DNA of 64,000 bases from Runella sp. SP2 (GTDB lineage Bacteria > Bacteroidota > Bacteroidia > Cytophagales > Spirosomataceae), in the NCBI RefSeq assembly GCF_003711225.1, contig NZ_CP031030.1, forward strand, positions 1,302,001-1,366,000, in the 5' to 3' direction. Below are positions 52,133-61,558 of this stretch, piece after piece. The translations under genes were made by a program, and so were the position numbers. Below the pieces are notes generated by a model, which worked only from the letters and a program-made list of their open reading frames with translations, searched no databases and was not told the origin of the DNA. How positions within the stretch are numbered: position 1 is the first letter of the stretch; each line of letters opens with the position of its first letter.

Positions 52133-53393
52133 GCTTTTCCAGTGGAGTTGGGTCGTAGGGGTTTTATTTATTCAATCAAATGTATTAGCGCAAGGGTTAG
52201 GTAATGCTCCTTATTCTGCCATCGGAGCAGGCGAGTTAATGAGCCCAGGCTATGCTCCAAACAATGGAATGGGGGACGCTGGCGTGAGTACTGCAAACCC
52301 GTTGTATATCAATTCGCTCAATCCTGCTCTTTTGGTAACAAACCGCTATACCATGTTTGACGTTGGGGTGGTAGGGCAATACAAAGGACTCCGTGATGCT
52401 AAAGATGCCCAGCGCGATTTTGGTGGAAACATCAGCTACTTGGCTTTGTCATTTCCTTTGGCTCCAAAATGGTCAGCGGGGATAAGCCTCAAGCCGTATA
52501 GCTTTATCAACTATCAACAAAATTCGTATGCGCGTATTGGTACGTCTATTTATGAAGCCCAGTACGTTTATTCAGGAAAAGGCGGGCTGAACCAAATCAA
52601 CTTCTCTAATGGAGTGCAGATTACAAAAAACTTGAGTTTGGGGATAGACGCTTTTTACTTGTTTGGAAACTATAACAAGAGCGTTACTTCGCAAGTGCGT
52701 ATCGGCGATAGCCGCGACTATATTGTTAGCCGCGACGACCGTATAAATATGAAAGATTTGAACTTTAAGGGTGGTTTGGCTTGGAAACAAAAATTGAAAA
52801 AAGACCACTACCTCAACTTTGGCGCAACGTATAAGCTAGGCTCAACTGCATCGGCCATTCGTAATACCACGATTGAGGTGCAAAGTAGTAGTAACTCGCC
52901 TGTGACAAACCCCGATACTATCGCTCAGACAGACTTAAAAGTAACCATGCCTTCTGCTTGGCGGGTGGGTATCAGTTACGAATATTTGTACCGCTTAACG
53001 GTCTCTGCTGATTATGAGCGCCAAAACTGGGCCAACTTTGTAGGTACATCAGGTACCAATGAAAACATGAGAAATGGTCAAAGTTATCATTTTGGAATAG
53101 AGTACTTGCCCAAATTCAATTCAACAAAATACATGGATTTGGTGTTTTACCGTGCAGGTTTCACCTTTAATCAAACTCCTTTGGTTATTGGCACCAAACC
53201 TATCGATGACATGAGCGTTTCATTGGGAGTGTCTCTACCTGTAGGGCGGAACCTTGTTAACTTGATTAACCTTTCCGTTGTGGGAGGGCAGCGAGGCAGT
53301 ATTTCTTCCCAAACCTTCCGAGAACGATACGCCCGCTTTGTGATTGGGTTCTCACTGAAAGATACGTGGTTCCAAAAATTCAAAGTTGATTAA
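52125..53393 (+). CDS. Outer-membrane beta-barrel protein
   Basis: 422 aa. Signal peptide ends VLAQ with Gln at +1. N-terminal APYSAIGAGELMSPGYAPNNGMGDAGVS, then alternating amphipathic strands through the whole chain and a C-terminal aromatic-ended strand. This resembles the FadL/PorV-like barrels common in Bacteroidota; cargo unknown. Start overlaps coaX and the pair ends in a terminator. Confidence 0.8.
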   Translation: MRKLFQWSWVVGVLFIQSNVLAQGLGNAPYSAIGAGELMSPGYAPNNGMGDAGVSTANPLYINSLNPALLVTNRYTMFDVGVVGQYKGLRDAKDAQRDFGGNISYLALSFPLAPKWSAGISLKPYSFINYQQNSYARIGTSIYEAQYVYSGKGGLNQINFSNGVQITKNLSLGIDAFYLFGNYNKSVTSQVRIGDSRDYIVSRDDRINMKDLNFKGGLAWKQKLKKDHYLNFGATYKLGSTASAIRNTTIEVQSSSNSPVTNPDTIAQTDLKVTMPSAWRVGISYEYLYRLTVSADYERQNWANFVGTSGTNENMRNGQSYHFGIEYLPKFNSTKYMDLVFYRAGFTFNQTPLVIGTKPIDDMSVSLGVSLPVGRNLVNLINLSVVGGQRGSISSQTFRERYARFVIGFSLKDTWFQKFKVD

Positions 53394-53401
53394 CAATATT
53401 T

Positions 53402-53428
53402 AATGCTCTTTCCGAAGAGCATTTTTTT
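53402..53428 (+). terminator. Intrinsic terminator after the outer-membrane protein gene
   Basis: 9-bp stem AATGCTCTT/AAGAGCATT with loop TCCG, followed by a T run. Confidence 0.85.
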
Positions 53429-53659
53429 CGCCTATCGTTTCGAGTTTTGAAAAAAAATTAAAAATGAGGGTTAAAATAAAAATTTTTTTTTCAGGCATAA
53501 ACGCTTTATTATCAGTATATTCGTATGCTTGCATACAAATCTGTGCTAAAAAAAATGAAAAAAAATCTGATAAAAAAACAATTGCTTTTGGAAAGTCTTA
53601 CAAAAAAGAGTAATTTTACCGCCAAGATGTTAAGGTGGGTTAATACAACATCTGCAAAG

Positions 53660-54223
53660 ATGCAAATGGGAGATAAACTTTTATCTCCTATTTGTTTTAT
53701 ATTACTTCTCACTTTTGGGATGGCTTGCCAAGAAGAAAAAAAAGCCACCAAGTTTATTCCCTACAAAGGTCCACTCGAAGAAGCAGAAAAAATAGAAGTA
53801 CTCTACAGCGAAGAAGGTTTGCTGAAAGTACGGGTCAAAACTGCCAAACAAATCAAATCGGGACTTGATGATAAAATTTTCCCTAAACAAATTTTTGTGG
53901 ACTTTTTCGGGCCAAATGGTCAGGTGCTTACAACCCTTGTGTCAGACTCGGGTAGGTACGACTCCCGAACGGGCATGTATCGCGTCATTGGAAACGTAAA
54001 AGTGGTCAATACCGTGAAGCAAGAGCGATTGCTAACCGACGAGCTTACGTGGAATCCGAATACCAAAAAGATTTATACCGAAAAGCCTGTCACGGTCGAA
54101 AACCAATTGTCTGGCGAGCAATTAAAAGGAATTGGGTTAGATGCAAATCAGGATTTTACCCAATACAGCATTCGCCGACCGACGGGCTTTTTCAACGCTC
54201 CAGCAGGAATGACGCCAAATTAA
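53660..54223 (+). CDS. lptC: LPS export ABC transporter periplasmic protein LptC
   Basis: About 187 aa from the ATG at 53660; ATGs at 53666 and 53627 are possible, and a longer frame begins at 53525. Lipoprotein-like N-terminus with lipobox GMAC. LptC/OstA-like beta-jellyroll: IFVDFFGPNGQVLTTLVSDSGRYDSRTGMYRVIGNVKVVN, then LLTDELTWNPNTKKIYTEKPVTVE. Transfers lipopolysaccharide from LptBFG to LptA across the periplasm. Stands close to coaX and an outer-membrane protein gene. Confidence 0.85.
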   Translation: MQMGDKLLSPICFILLLTFGMACQEEKKATKFIPYKGPLEEAEKIEVLYSEEGLLKVRVKTAKQIKSGLDDKIFPKQIFVDFFGPNGQVLTTLVSDSGRYDSRTGMYRVIGNVKVVNTVKQERLLTDELTWNPNTKKIYTEKPVTVENQLSGEQLKGIGLDANQDFTQYSIRRPTGFFNAPAGMTPN

Positions 54224-54250
54224 ACCCTTTGAGAAAGAATATTGAAGAGA

Positions 54251-54283
54251 AGCGAGGAAAAATCATACTTTCCTCGCTTTTTC
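54251..54283 (+). terminator. Intrinsic terminator after lptC
   Basis: 10-bp stem AGCGAGGAAA/TTTCCTCGCT (54251-54260 with 54269-54278), 8-nt loop, T run. Confidence 0.85.
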
Positions 54284-54311
54284 TATGTAATTCCATCCCT
54301 CCGTTTCTCAA

Positions 54312-56018
54312 ATGAAAAGACGAATTTTTATTCAAAATGGGGCAACTGCTCTGGCAGCTTTGCCTTTGGTTTCTTTTGGTTTTACTACCAAACAAACGGT
54401 CGATAAACCCGCTTGGCTGGTTGAATGGATTAAAATATACGATGAGTCAATTGCGAATTACCGTGCATTAAAAGTCACCGACGCCAACCATGTGTATGCG
54501 GGAGGCTACAAAGACGATACCGATATTCCCAATCCGCACACCACCTGCGGTTTCCTCATAACGGCATCTATGCTGATGTCTTGTCCAGAATCCAAGCATT
54601 ATCAATCGTCAGCGCTTTTAAAAGAAATAGAAGCCGCAGCTCAGTGTATGTTGAAAATGCAGCATTCGGATGGCACGATTGATTTACTTTCTACGAATTT
54701 TCACTCGACGCCCGATACAGCTTTCGTATTGGAAAATATGGTGCCTACGTACCGCTATTTGAAAAAAATGTCGCTCAAAGGCCGAGAAAAGTCCCTTGAG
54801 CTGGTTACAACATTCTTGAAAAATGCGGGAGAGGCATTGATTGTTGGAGGTATCCATACGCCCAATCACCGCTGGGTAGTTTCGGCGGCATTGACCAAAC
54901 TCAACGAACTTTTTCCAGATGTTCGTTATGTAAAACGGATTGACCAATGGTTGGCTGAACACATCGACATTGACCCCGATGGACAGTACAACGAAAAGAG
55001 TACCAATACCTATTCGCCCATTGTCAATCGGTCGTTGATTATCATGGCGAAAGGACTAAATAAACCCGAATTGCTGGAACCTGTTCGCCGCAATTTGGTG
55101 ATGACGACCTACTTTGTTCACCCAAACGGTGAAGTAGTAACTGAAGCCTCAAATCGGCAAGACAAAGGGACGATTGGCAATATGTCGCGTTACTATTATT
55201 GTTACCGTTACATGGCTTTACACGATAAAGATGGGCTGATGGCAGCCATGTGTCGTCAGATTGAACAAACCAGTACCAAAGCTCAGTTGGCGGGATATTT
55301 GGACTATTTTCTTGAAGACCCAAGCCTTTTGAACGAACTTCCTACCAGCAAGCCACTTCCCACCAGTTATGCCAAAGCCTTTCCGTATTCGGGCGTAGTG
55401 CGGATTCGTCGGGAGAATTGGGATGCAACCATTTTGGCAAAAAATGCCGCTTGGTTGACCTTCCATAAAGGGAATTCGGTGCTTCAGGCGATGCGAGTAG
55501 CGGCTTCTTTTTTTGGAAAAGGACAGTTTCAAACCGAAAAAATTGAACAAGAAGGAGATACTTGGGTGATGATACAAACGTTAGATGGCCCTTATTACCA
55601 GCCAATTGCGGCAGAAAAAATTGCTCCAGATGGAGATTGGGATAAGATGCCGCGTAGTGATAGGCCCCAAAGCGAGGTACAAAAGCTGACATCGACAGTA
55701 CGTATTAAAGAAGTGGCGGGTGGCCTTGAGGTTCAGATAGAACTGACAGGAACGGAGGGCGTGCCTGTGTCGTTGGAATTAATTTTCAGGGCTGGTGGGG
55801 AATTGTCGGGGGTTGTACCGTATGCCAAACGTGCAAACACGTATTTGTTGGAAGGAGAGCAAGGAACTTACACGTTGAACGGCGACGTCATTCGTTTTGG
55901 AAAAGGGCGAGGGGAACACAAAGGCGTTGTACTTCGCGGGGCACTGCCGCCAATGGAAGCCCCGACGGTTTATTTGACAGGTTTCACCCCATTTACGCAT
56001 ACCCTTAGGTTAGGATAA
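54312..56018 (+). CDS. Exported alpha/alpha-toroid-like protein, putative polysaccharide-active
   Basis: 568 aa. Tat-like N-terminus (MKRRIFIQNGATALAALP). The first 350 residues are helical with repeated motifs (AAQCMLKMQHSDGTIDLLSTNFHSTPDTAF, HTPNHRWVVSAALTKLNELFPD), as in six-hairpin or heparinase II/III-like toroids. About 360-568 is beta-sandwich-like. A lyase or glycosidase role is suggested by fold only. Followed after 37 nt by a Tat-exported oxidoreductase, so the two may act on the same sugar. Confidence 0.65.
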   Translation: MKRRIFIQNGATALAALPLVSFGFTTKQTVDKPAWLVEWIKIYDESIANYRALKVTDANHVYAGGYKDDTDIPNPHTTCGFLITASMLMSCPESKHYQSSALLKEIEAAAQCMLKMQHSDGTIDLLSTNFHSTPDTAFVLENMVPTYRYLKKMSLKGREKSLELVTTFLKNAGEALIVGGIHTPNHRWVVSAALTKLNELFPDVRYVKRIDQWLAEHIDIDPDGQYNEKSTNTYSPIVNRSLIIMAKGLNKPELLEPVRRNLVMTTYFVHPNGEVVTEASNRQDKGTIGNMSRYYYCYRYMALHDKDGLMAAMCRQIEQTSTKAQLAGYLDYFLEDPSLLNELPTSKPLPTSYAKAFPYSGVVRIRRENWDATILAKNAAWLTFHKGNSVLQAMRVAASFFGKGQFQTEKIEQEGDTWVMIQTLDGPYYQPIAAEKIAPDGDWDKMPRSDRPQSEVQKLTSTVRIKEVAGGLEVQIELTGTEGVPVSLELIFRAGGELSGVVPYAKRANTYLLEGEQGTYTLNGDVIRFGKGRGEHKGVVLRGALPPMEAPTVYLTGFTPFTHTLRLG

Positions 56019-56055
56019 TTGAAGTAATTTCTATCATACTAAACGCTTACACCGA

Positions 56056-57375
56056 ATGAAAAAAGAATCAACCGTTTCGAGGAGGGAGTTTGTGGGCAAG
56101 GCCGCTTCCGTTTTGGCGGGTTTTACGATAGTGCCACGTTTTGTTTTGGGGGGAACTCGCCCCGATGGCACCAAATACATTGCGCCGAGTGATGTCATTT
56201 CGTTGGGTTTTATTGGAACTGGTAAACAAGGACGTGGGCTTACGACGTCGTTTTTGAATACCAATGAAGCACGGATTGTGGCCTTGAGCGAAGTCTATAA
56301 AGCAAAAGCCCAGCTAACCCTTGATCGAATTAAGGCGCACTATGAAAAAAATACCCAGTTGGGTGCTTATTCAGAGATTCCTGTTTATGTAGATTTTCGG
56401 GAGTTGTTGGCCCGTAAAGACATCGACGCCGTGGTGATTGCGACGCCCGACCACTGGCATGCAGCCATGTCGGTAAAAGCGGCGGAAGCAGGGAAAGATA
56501 TTTATTGTGAAAAACCGCTAGCCTTGACCATACGGGAAGGGCGTGCGATGGTGAATGCCGCCCGTAAATACAACCGAGTGTTCCAGACGGGAAGTATGCA
56601 ACGCTCATGGCCTGAGTTTCGTCAAACTGCCGAGTTGGTACGTAATGGTTACATTGGTGAAATCAAAAGTATCAAAGTAAACGTAGGGCCACCACCGAAA
56701 GCGTATGATTTAGCTGCTGAAACCATCCCCGAAGACTTGGATTGGGACAAGTGGCTAGGACCAAACAGCCCTGTGGCGTTTAATTCAGAATTGGCACCTC
56801 CCATTTCTAAGGATGTCTTCCCTAACTGGCGAAACTACAAGGAATTTGGCGGAGGCATGGTGACCGACTGGGGCGCTCACATGTTTGATATTGTACAATG
56901 GGCGCTGGACATGGACAACAGTGGCCCCGTAGAAATCATTGCCCCTGATGGAAAAGATCACCCGTTTTTGACCTATCGCTACGCAAATGGCATTACGATG
57001 ACCCACGAGAAATGGGATTGGAGCAATGCTATTCATTTTGTGGGAACGGAAGGCGAAATAAAGGTTCAGCGTAGAAAACTAGAAACAACCCCTGCATCGC
57101 TCAAAGACAAAGTAATTGGCGAAACCGAAAAACACGTTTATAAGAGCGAAAACCACTACAAAGATTTCTTGGATGCCATGCGCAAACGTAGTAAGCCGAT
57201 TTGTGACGTTGAAATTGGACACCGCACTTCTTCGGTTTGTAACTTGGGCAACATCGCTTACGAACTAAAGCGCCCCTTACAATGGAATCCTAAAAAAGAA
57301 CAGTTTAAAAACGACAAAGAAGCCAACGAACTTTTGGGGCGTTCGATGCGGCCTGAGTGGGGAATAAAGATTTAG
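56056..57375 (+). CDS. Tat-exported Gfo/Idh/MocA-family oxidoreductase
   Basis: 439 aa. Twin-arginine signal SRREFVGKA near 8-16 with hydrophobic stretch ASVLAGFTIVP. Rossmann motif FIGTGKQGRG near 53-62, catalytic-region EKP in YCEKPLALT, and GGGMVTDWGAHMFDI typical of the second domain. Acts on sugars or sugar-derived compounds with bound nicotinamide cofactor. Prefolded export by Tat fits a tightly bound cofactor. Confidence 0.92.
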   Translation: MKKESTVSRREFVGKAASVLAGFTIVPRFVLGGTRPDGTKYIAPSDVISLGFIGTGKQGRGLTTSFLNTNEARIVALSEVYKAKAQLTLDRIKAHYEKNTQLGAYSEIPVYVDFRELLARKDIDAVVIATPDHWHAAMSVKAAEAGKDIYCEKPLALTIREGRAMVNAARKYNRVFQTGSMQRSWPEFRQTAELVRNGYIGEIKSIKVNVGPPPKAYDLAAETIPEDLDWDKWLGPNSPVAFNSELAPPISKDVFPNWRNYKEFGGGMVTDWGAHMFDIVQWALDMDNSGPVEIIAPDGKDHPFLTYRYANGITMTHEKWDWSNAIHFVGTEGEIKVQRRKLETTPASLKDKVIGETEKHVYKSENHYKDFLDAMRKRSKPICDVEIGHRTSSVCNLGNIAYELKRPLQWNPKKEQFKNDKEANELLGRSMRPEWGIKI

Positions 57376-57385
57376 AAAATTTTAC

Positions 57386-57418
57386 TTGACTCTTACCTTA
57401 CGTGATAGCCTACATTTG
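57386..57418 (+). promoter_or_regulatory. Promoter of the TipAS-type MerR gene with possible operator
   Basis: TTG at 57386-57388 and TACATTTG at 57411-57418 form -33/-7 boxes with a 22-nt spacer. The spacer holds CTTACCTTACGTGATAG, reminiscent of MerR-family operators that lie between the two boxes. Autoregulation is inference. Confidence 0.55.
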
Positions 57419-57443
57419 TACAGTCAGTCAAAATGAAGGCAGT

Positions 57444-58214
57444 ATGATGCGTTATTCGGTTAAAAAATTGGCAAAATTGGCAGGTGTGAGCGTGCGCACG
57501 CTCCACCTGTACGATGAAATTGGGCTTTTAAAACCAGCCATCCGTACGGAGGCCAAGTATCGGATGTATGGCGAAAATGAGTTGTTGCGCTTGCAGCAAA
57601 TCCTTTTTTACAAAGAACTGGATTTTCCATTGCAAGAAATTGGGCGGATTCTTGATGCGCCTGGTTTCGATTTACTTACTGCGTTGGGAAACCACAAAAA
57701 AGCCCTTGAAGCCAAACAAAGCCGAATAGAGACATTGCTTTTGACGATTGACAAAACAATGTTTAATCTAAAAGAAGGTATTATGTTGAAGCACGAAGAA
57801 TTGTACGAAGGATTGTCGCAAGAAACTGCCGACGCCTATCGAAAGGAAGCTATCGGTGCGTATGGCACTGAAGCCGTAGAAGTAGCCGAAAAATCGTTGC
57901 GGTCGTTGACCAAAACGGATTTTGAGGCGCTAAAAAGGGAAAGTCTAGAAATTAGCAGTGGACTGGCTTCCATGACGGGCAACGACCCGATGAGTGAAGC
58001 CGTTCAGCGTCAAATTGCCCGACACTATGAAGTAATTCGTAAGTTTTGGGGAACATCAGGTTCGACTGACCCACAAGCAGAGGCGTATAAAGGATTAGGA
58101 GATTTGTATGTCAACGATGAGCGTTTCACTCAAATAGATGGTCAACCCAATCCTATTTTTGCGCTATTCATGCAAAAAGCGATGGCCTATTTTGCAGAAA
58201 CGCAATTGGTATAA
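57444..58214 (+). CDS. MerR-family regulator with TipAS effector domain
   Basis: 256 aa from the ATG at 57444 (a second ATG follows at 57447); a GTG at 57402 lies inside the promoter. Residues 1-70 form the MerR HTH (VKKLAKLAGVSVRTLHLYDEIGLLKP). A coiled-coil linker follows, then a TipAS domain about 115-250 (YRKEAIGAYGTEAVEVAEKSL, ARHYEVIRKFWGTS, YVNDERFTQID). TipAS regulators bind drugs or hydrophobic ligands and activate transcription. Autoregulation likely. Confidence 0.92.
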   Translation: MMRYSVKKLAKLAGVSVRTLHLYDEIGLLKPAIRTEAKYRMYGENELLRLQQILFYKELDFPLQEIGRILDAPGFDLLTALGNHKKALEAKQSRIETLLLTIDKTMFNLKEGIMLKHEELYEGLSQETADAYRKEAIGAYGTEAVEVAEKSLRSLTKTDFEALKRESLEISSGLASMTGNDPMSEAVQRQIARHYEVIRKFWGTSGSTDPQAEAYKGLGDLYVNDERFTQIDGQPNPIFALFMQKAMAYFAETQLV

Positions 58215-58220
58215 AGCAAA

Positions 58221-58247
58221 AAAAACGGCGGGAACCCCGCCGTTTTT
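58221..58247. terminator. Bidirectional intrinsic terminator
   Basis: 12-bp perfect stem AAAAACGGCGGG/CCCGCCGTTTTT with loop AAC. A run on one side and T run on the other lets it serve both the MerR gene and the convergent cytochrome c operon. Confidence 0.9.
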
Positions 58248-58248
58248 C

Positions 58249-58662
58249 CTATTTTGGAGGACATTTTTCTAAAGCCGCTTGGACGGTTTCTACGGTCGTA
58301 ATTTCCGTTTCTTTTCCCCAAGTAGCATAGACATAGGTCATAATTTCGGCAATTTCTAACTCTTTTAAATCAGGGTTTGCAGGCATAGCTCGGTTATAGC
58401 TTTTTCCGTTGACGGTCATGGGTTGATGAACCCCATTTTTAATCCAGCAAATTACCTGATTTTTGTCTTTGAGGTAGTTGGTAGCGAGGGCAGGATAGAG
58501 GTTTTCCAATCCTTTCCCATCGCGTTGGTGGCAATTGGCACAATGCGTTTGAAACAACGTAAATCCTTCGGCTACGTATTGCTCGTGCTTTATGGCGCTT
58601 CCGCCTTGGCACGCGAGTATTAAAATCACAAGAAAACTAGCCAATAGAAGACTCAATTTCAT
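58249..58662 (-). CDS. Mono-haem cytochrome c lipoprotein
   Basis: 137 aa from the ATG at 58662 (MKLSLLLASF); the ATG at 58683 would overlap the SCO1 gene. Lipobox LILAC (Cys about 18). Haem motif CANCH at 41-45 and a likely axial Met in RAMPANPD. Electron carrier in the periplasm. Last gene of a unit with SCO1 and a small lipoprotein. Confidence 0.85.
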   Translation of the reverse strand: MKLSLLLASFLVILILACQGGSAIKHEQYVAEGFTLFQTHCANCHQRDGKGLENLYPALATNYLKDKNQVICWIKNGVHQPMTVNGKSYNRAMPANPDLKELEIAEIMTYVYATWGKETEITTVETVQAALEKCPPK

Positions 58663-58669
58663 ATCAATG

Positions 58670-59314
58670 CTATTGTTTTTCATCTTTGTACTCTTTACGA
58701 AGGCGCTCAATATCAGCGATTAAGCGTTGCGTTCCCGCTTCGTCAGTACCGTTGTACATGCCTCTCACGCGTTTTTGTTTGTCAACCAACACAAACGCGC
58801 CACTGTGAATATACCCCCCTGGCGCAGTTGAGTCGGCACCTGCCACGACCAAGTACTGTTTTTCTCCGATTTCGTAAATCTTTTCCCGTGGCCCCGTTAC
58901 AAACATCCATTGGGTACCAGATACGCCCAAATCCTTGGCATATTCTTTCAAAACTGCTGGTGTATCGTGGTCAGGGTCAATGGTATGCGACAAAATGGCT
59001 ACTTCGTTTTTTCCTTTAAATTTTTCATAGACCTTTTTCATTTGCTTTTTCATGACTGGGCAAATGGTGGGGCAGGTGGTAAAAAAGAAATCTGCCACGT
59101 AAATTTTGTCGTTGAAATTCTGGGCACTTACAGTATCTCCGTTTTGATTGACAAATTTAAAATCGGGGATGGTATGGTAAACCGTATCTACAACCTCTTT
59201 CCCATCCACCATTTTTTTTACTGTGTCGCGTTCACCCAAAATAGGTAAACGTTCGGAGGAACCACCGCAACTCCAAAGCGAGAACAGTGCTAGTACTATG
59301 ATTAATTTGTTCAT
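58670..59314 (-). CDS. SCO1/SenC-family copper chaperone lipoprotein
   Basis: 214 aa from the ATG at 59314 (MNKLIIVLAL). Lipobox LWSC (Cys about 16). Thioredoxin fold with the copper ligands Cys81 and Cys85 (CPTICP) and His170 (GGYIHSG). Delivers copper to or reduces cytochrome oxidase CuA. Start overlaps the preceding lipoprotein stop by 4 nt (ATGA), and the cytochrome c gene follows by 7 nt. Confidence 0.92.
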   Translation of the reverse strand: MNKLIIVLALFSLWSCGGSSERLPILGERDTVKKMVDGKEVVDTVYHTIPDFKFVNQNGDTVSAQNFNDKIYVADFFFTTCPTICPVMKKQMKKVYEKFKGKNEVAILSHTIDPDHDTPAVLKEYAKDLGVSGTQWMFVTGPREKIYEIGEKQYLVVAGADSTAPGGYIHSGAFVLVDKQKRVRGMYNGTDEAGTQRLIADIERLRKEYKDEKQ

Positions 59315-59742
59315 TTTCCTAAGAAGGTCTTGGCTTTGTCCATTCCTTCGCGCATTTTTTCGCGGACAGTGTTGATTTTGGTTTTTTCGGCACTCATGGC
59401 TTTGATGGCTTCTTCGCTGCCTAATGCTTTGAGTGAATCGCCACGGTAGTCGTGCATCCAATCCATCATCCCTTTATCGGCTTCTTGGAGCGTAGTGCTG
59501 ATGGCCAAGGCTTCGTCTTTACGTTTTTGAAGGCTATCGTTTGACTTGATTTTCAGGAGGCTGTCCAACTTGGTAATCTCGATTGACAGGCCATTTTTGT
59601 ATTCCATGAGTTGCGACATTTGGGGCATGATTTCGTCATGAATCGCAAATACTTCTTTTTCAGCGTTTTCAACGGCGGCTTTGTCTTGACCACAAGAACT
59701 CACAAGAGCTACACAACACACTACAATAAGTTTTATTTTCAT
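59311..59742 (-). CDS. Small helical lipoprotein of unknown function
   Basis: 143 aa. Lipobox VSSC (Cys about 17). The mature part is almost entirely heptad-like alpha-helix (AEKEVFAIHDEIMPQMSQLMEYKNG, and AMSAEKTKINTVREKMREGMDKAK). First gene of the SCO1/cytochrome c unit, so a role in oxidase assembly or the periplasm is possible but not shown. Confidence 0.75.
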   Translation of the reverse strand: MKIKLIVVCCVALVSSCGQDKAAVENAEKEVFAIHDEIMPQMSQLMEYKNGLSIEITKLDSLLKIKSNDSLQKRKDEALAISTTLQEADKGMMDWMHDYRGDSLKALGSEEAIKAMSAEKTKINTVREKMREGMDKAKTFLGK

Positions 59743-59804
59743 TTTTGAGTTGGTTTAATGAATAAAATTGTATAAATCTCAAAGTCGGTTAGAATAGAAT
59801 CAAT

Positions 59805-61481
59805 CTAGCCTTTTTGGCGTTGAGTTACTTGCATTTGGAGCATTTCGCGGGCATTTTGAACAATGGCTTCGCTTGGTTTTAGTCCCCCAATCATCTGGGC
59901 AATTTCTTGAACGCGTTCCTCAAAGGTTAATTTTTTGATTCGGCTGACGGTTTTTTCGGCTGAATTGTCCTTGTAAACAAAATAATGGGCATGGCCGTAA
60001 GTAGCGATTTGGTGCAAATGCGAAATAGCAATCACTTGGTGATTTTGGGCAATATCATTCATCATTTGCCCCATTTTAATGGCGATTTCGCCCGAAACTC
60101 CTGTGTCAATTTCGTCAAAAATAATGGTAGGGAGTTTGCGCTTGGTGGCCAAAATATACTTGATAACCATCATCAAACGCGAAAATTCTCCTCCTGACGC
60201 CACATTTTTTAGCTGTTGTGGTTTAATACCTTTGTTGGCACTGAACAAGAAATCAACATCGTCTATGCCATCTTCGGTCGGCTCGATGAGGGTCTGTTGG
60301 ATGTGTAACGTGGCGTTTGGCATTCCGAGGTCAAGCAGGTATTTCTTTACCTCTTTTTCAACGGGTGCAATGGCTACTTTGCGCGAATTTGAAAGCTTAT
60401 CAGCACTTTTTTGGAGTTTTGCTTTGGTCTTTTCTACAGCCGTATGTGCTTTTGCAATGTCTTCGTCAAGGTTGAGAACGCGGCTCACTTTTACTTCCAA
60501 TTCGTCCCGAATTGCAATGAGTTCCGCCAAGGTTTTCACTTGGTGTTTTTGCTGGAGATGATAAAACAGGTTCAGGCGCTCACGTACATCTTCGGCGCGC
60601 GCGTCGTCAATCTCAACGTTCTCTTGTTCATCACTAATTTCAGAGGCCAAGTCTTTTAGCTCAATGTACGCACTTTGCGTCCGTTCGCGAAGTTGTTCGT
60701 ATTGAGGCGCAAATTTACTGATGGAATTTAGGCTACTAACTGCATTTTTGAGTAGAGAAAGGGCCGATTGTTCGGGATTATCTAGGTAATCATTGGCCAA
60801 CTGAAGGCGCTCTTTTACGTCGGCTGCGTTTTCAAGAATGGTTAATTCTTGTTCCAACTGTTCCTGTTCTTCGGCTTGAAGCTGGGCTTTGTCCAACTCA
60901 TCAAACAAAAATTGATTGTAATCAGACTCTTTACGAAGCTGTGCTGCTTCCGATTTGAGCCGTTCGAGGACTTGCGTTGCTTTACGGTACGCCTGAAAAT
61001 CAGTGTGATACTGACGAAGGATAGACTCGTTTTGGGCGTAGGTATCAACGATTTGCAATTGGAACTCGTTCGAACCCAACAGTAAAGTATCATGTTGAGA
61101 GTGAATATCCATCAATTGCCCCGTAATTCGACGGAGCGTCTCTAGGTTGACGGGGGTATCGTTGATAAATGCCCGCGACTTTCCCGACGGACTTATTTCC
61201 CGTCGAACGAGGCAAGAGGTTGAAAAATCAAGCTCTTCTTCTTCAAACAGATGCTCAATAAAGTACCCATTTAAGTCGAAAGTACCTTCGATAACACATT
61301 TTAGGGAAGGGTTGTACAGCACTTTGGTATCAGCACGGCTACCGAGCAATAAACCAATGGCTCCCAACATGATTGATTTTCCTGCTCCTGTTTCTCCCGT
61401 AATAATATTGAGTTGAGAATCAGGAGTCAGTTCCAGATGTTCAATTAAGGCGTAATTTTTAATCAGCAAATGAGCAAGCAT
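59805..61481 (-). CDS. recN: DNA repair protein RecN
   Basis: 558 aa. SMC-like ATPase: Walker A GETGAGKSI (29-37), N-terminal LIKNYALIEHLELTP, long coiled coil about 160-360, and late SGGEFSRLMMVIKYILA with Walker B TIIFDEIDTGVSGEIA. Recognises double-strand breaks. Belongs to the usual Bacteroidota coaBC-porD-recN neighbourhood. Confidence 0.97.
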   Translation of the reverse strand: MLAHLLIKNYALIEHLELTPDSQLNIITGETGAGKSIMLGAIGLLLGSRADTKVLYNPSLKCVIEGTFDLNGYFIEHLFEEEELDFSTSCLVRREISPSGKSRAFINDTPVNLETLRRITGQLMDIHSQHDTLLLGSNEFQLQIVDTYAQNESILRQYHTDFQAYRKATQVLERLKSEAAQLRKESDYNQFLFDELDKAQLQAEEQEQLEQELTILENAADVKERLQLANDYLDNPEQSALSLLKNAVSSLNSISKFAPQYEQLRERTQSAYIELKDLASEISDEQENVEIDDARAEDVRERLNLFYHLQQKHQVKTLAELIAIRDELEVKVSRVLNLDEDIAKAHTAVEKTKAKLQKSADKLSNSRKVAIAPVEKEVKKYLLDLGMPNATLHIQQTLIEPTEDGIDDVDFLFSANKGIKPQQLKNVASGGEFSRLMMVIKYILATKRKLPTIIFDEIDTGVSGEIAIKMGQMMNDIAQNHQVIAISHLHQIATYGHAHYFVYKDNSAEKTVSRIKKLTFEERVQEIAQMIGGLKPSEAIVQNAREMLQMQVTQRQKG

Positions 61482-61558
61482 ACAGCATATCTCGGTTGAA
61501 CCGCCGCGAAGTTAGTCAACTATTCAACAAAAAGGAATGCCTTTGGGTTTGGAACTAC

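Noticed and set aside
53929-53942. GGTGCTTACAACCC inside lptC resembles the hairpin repeat
   Set aside because: It lies in coding sequence, lacks the palindromic stem and is explained by the codons for VLTTL.
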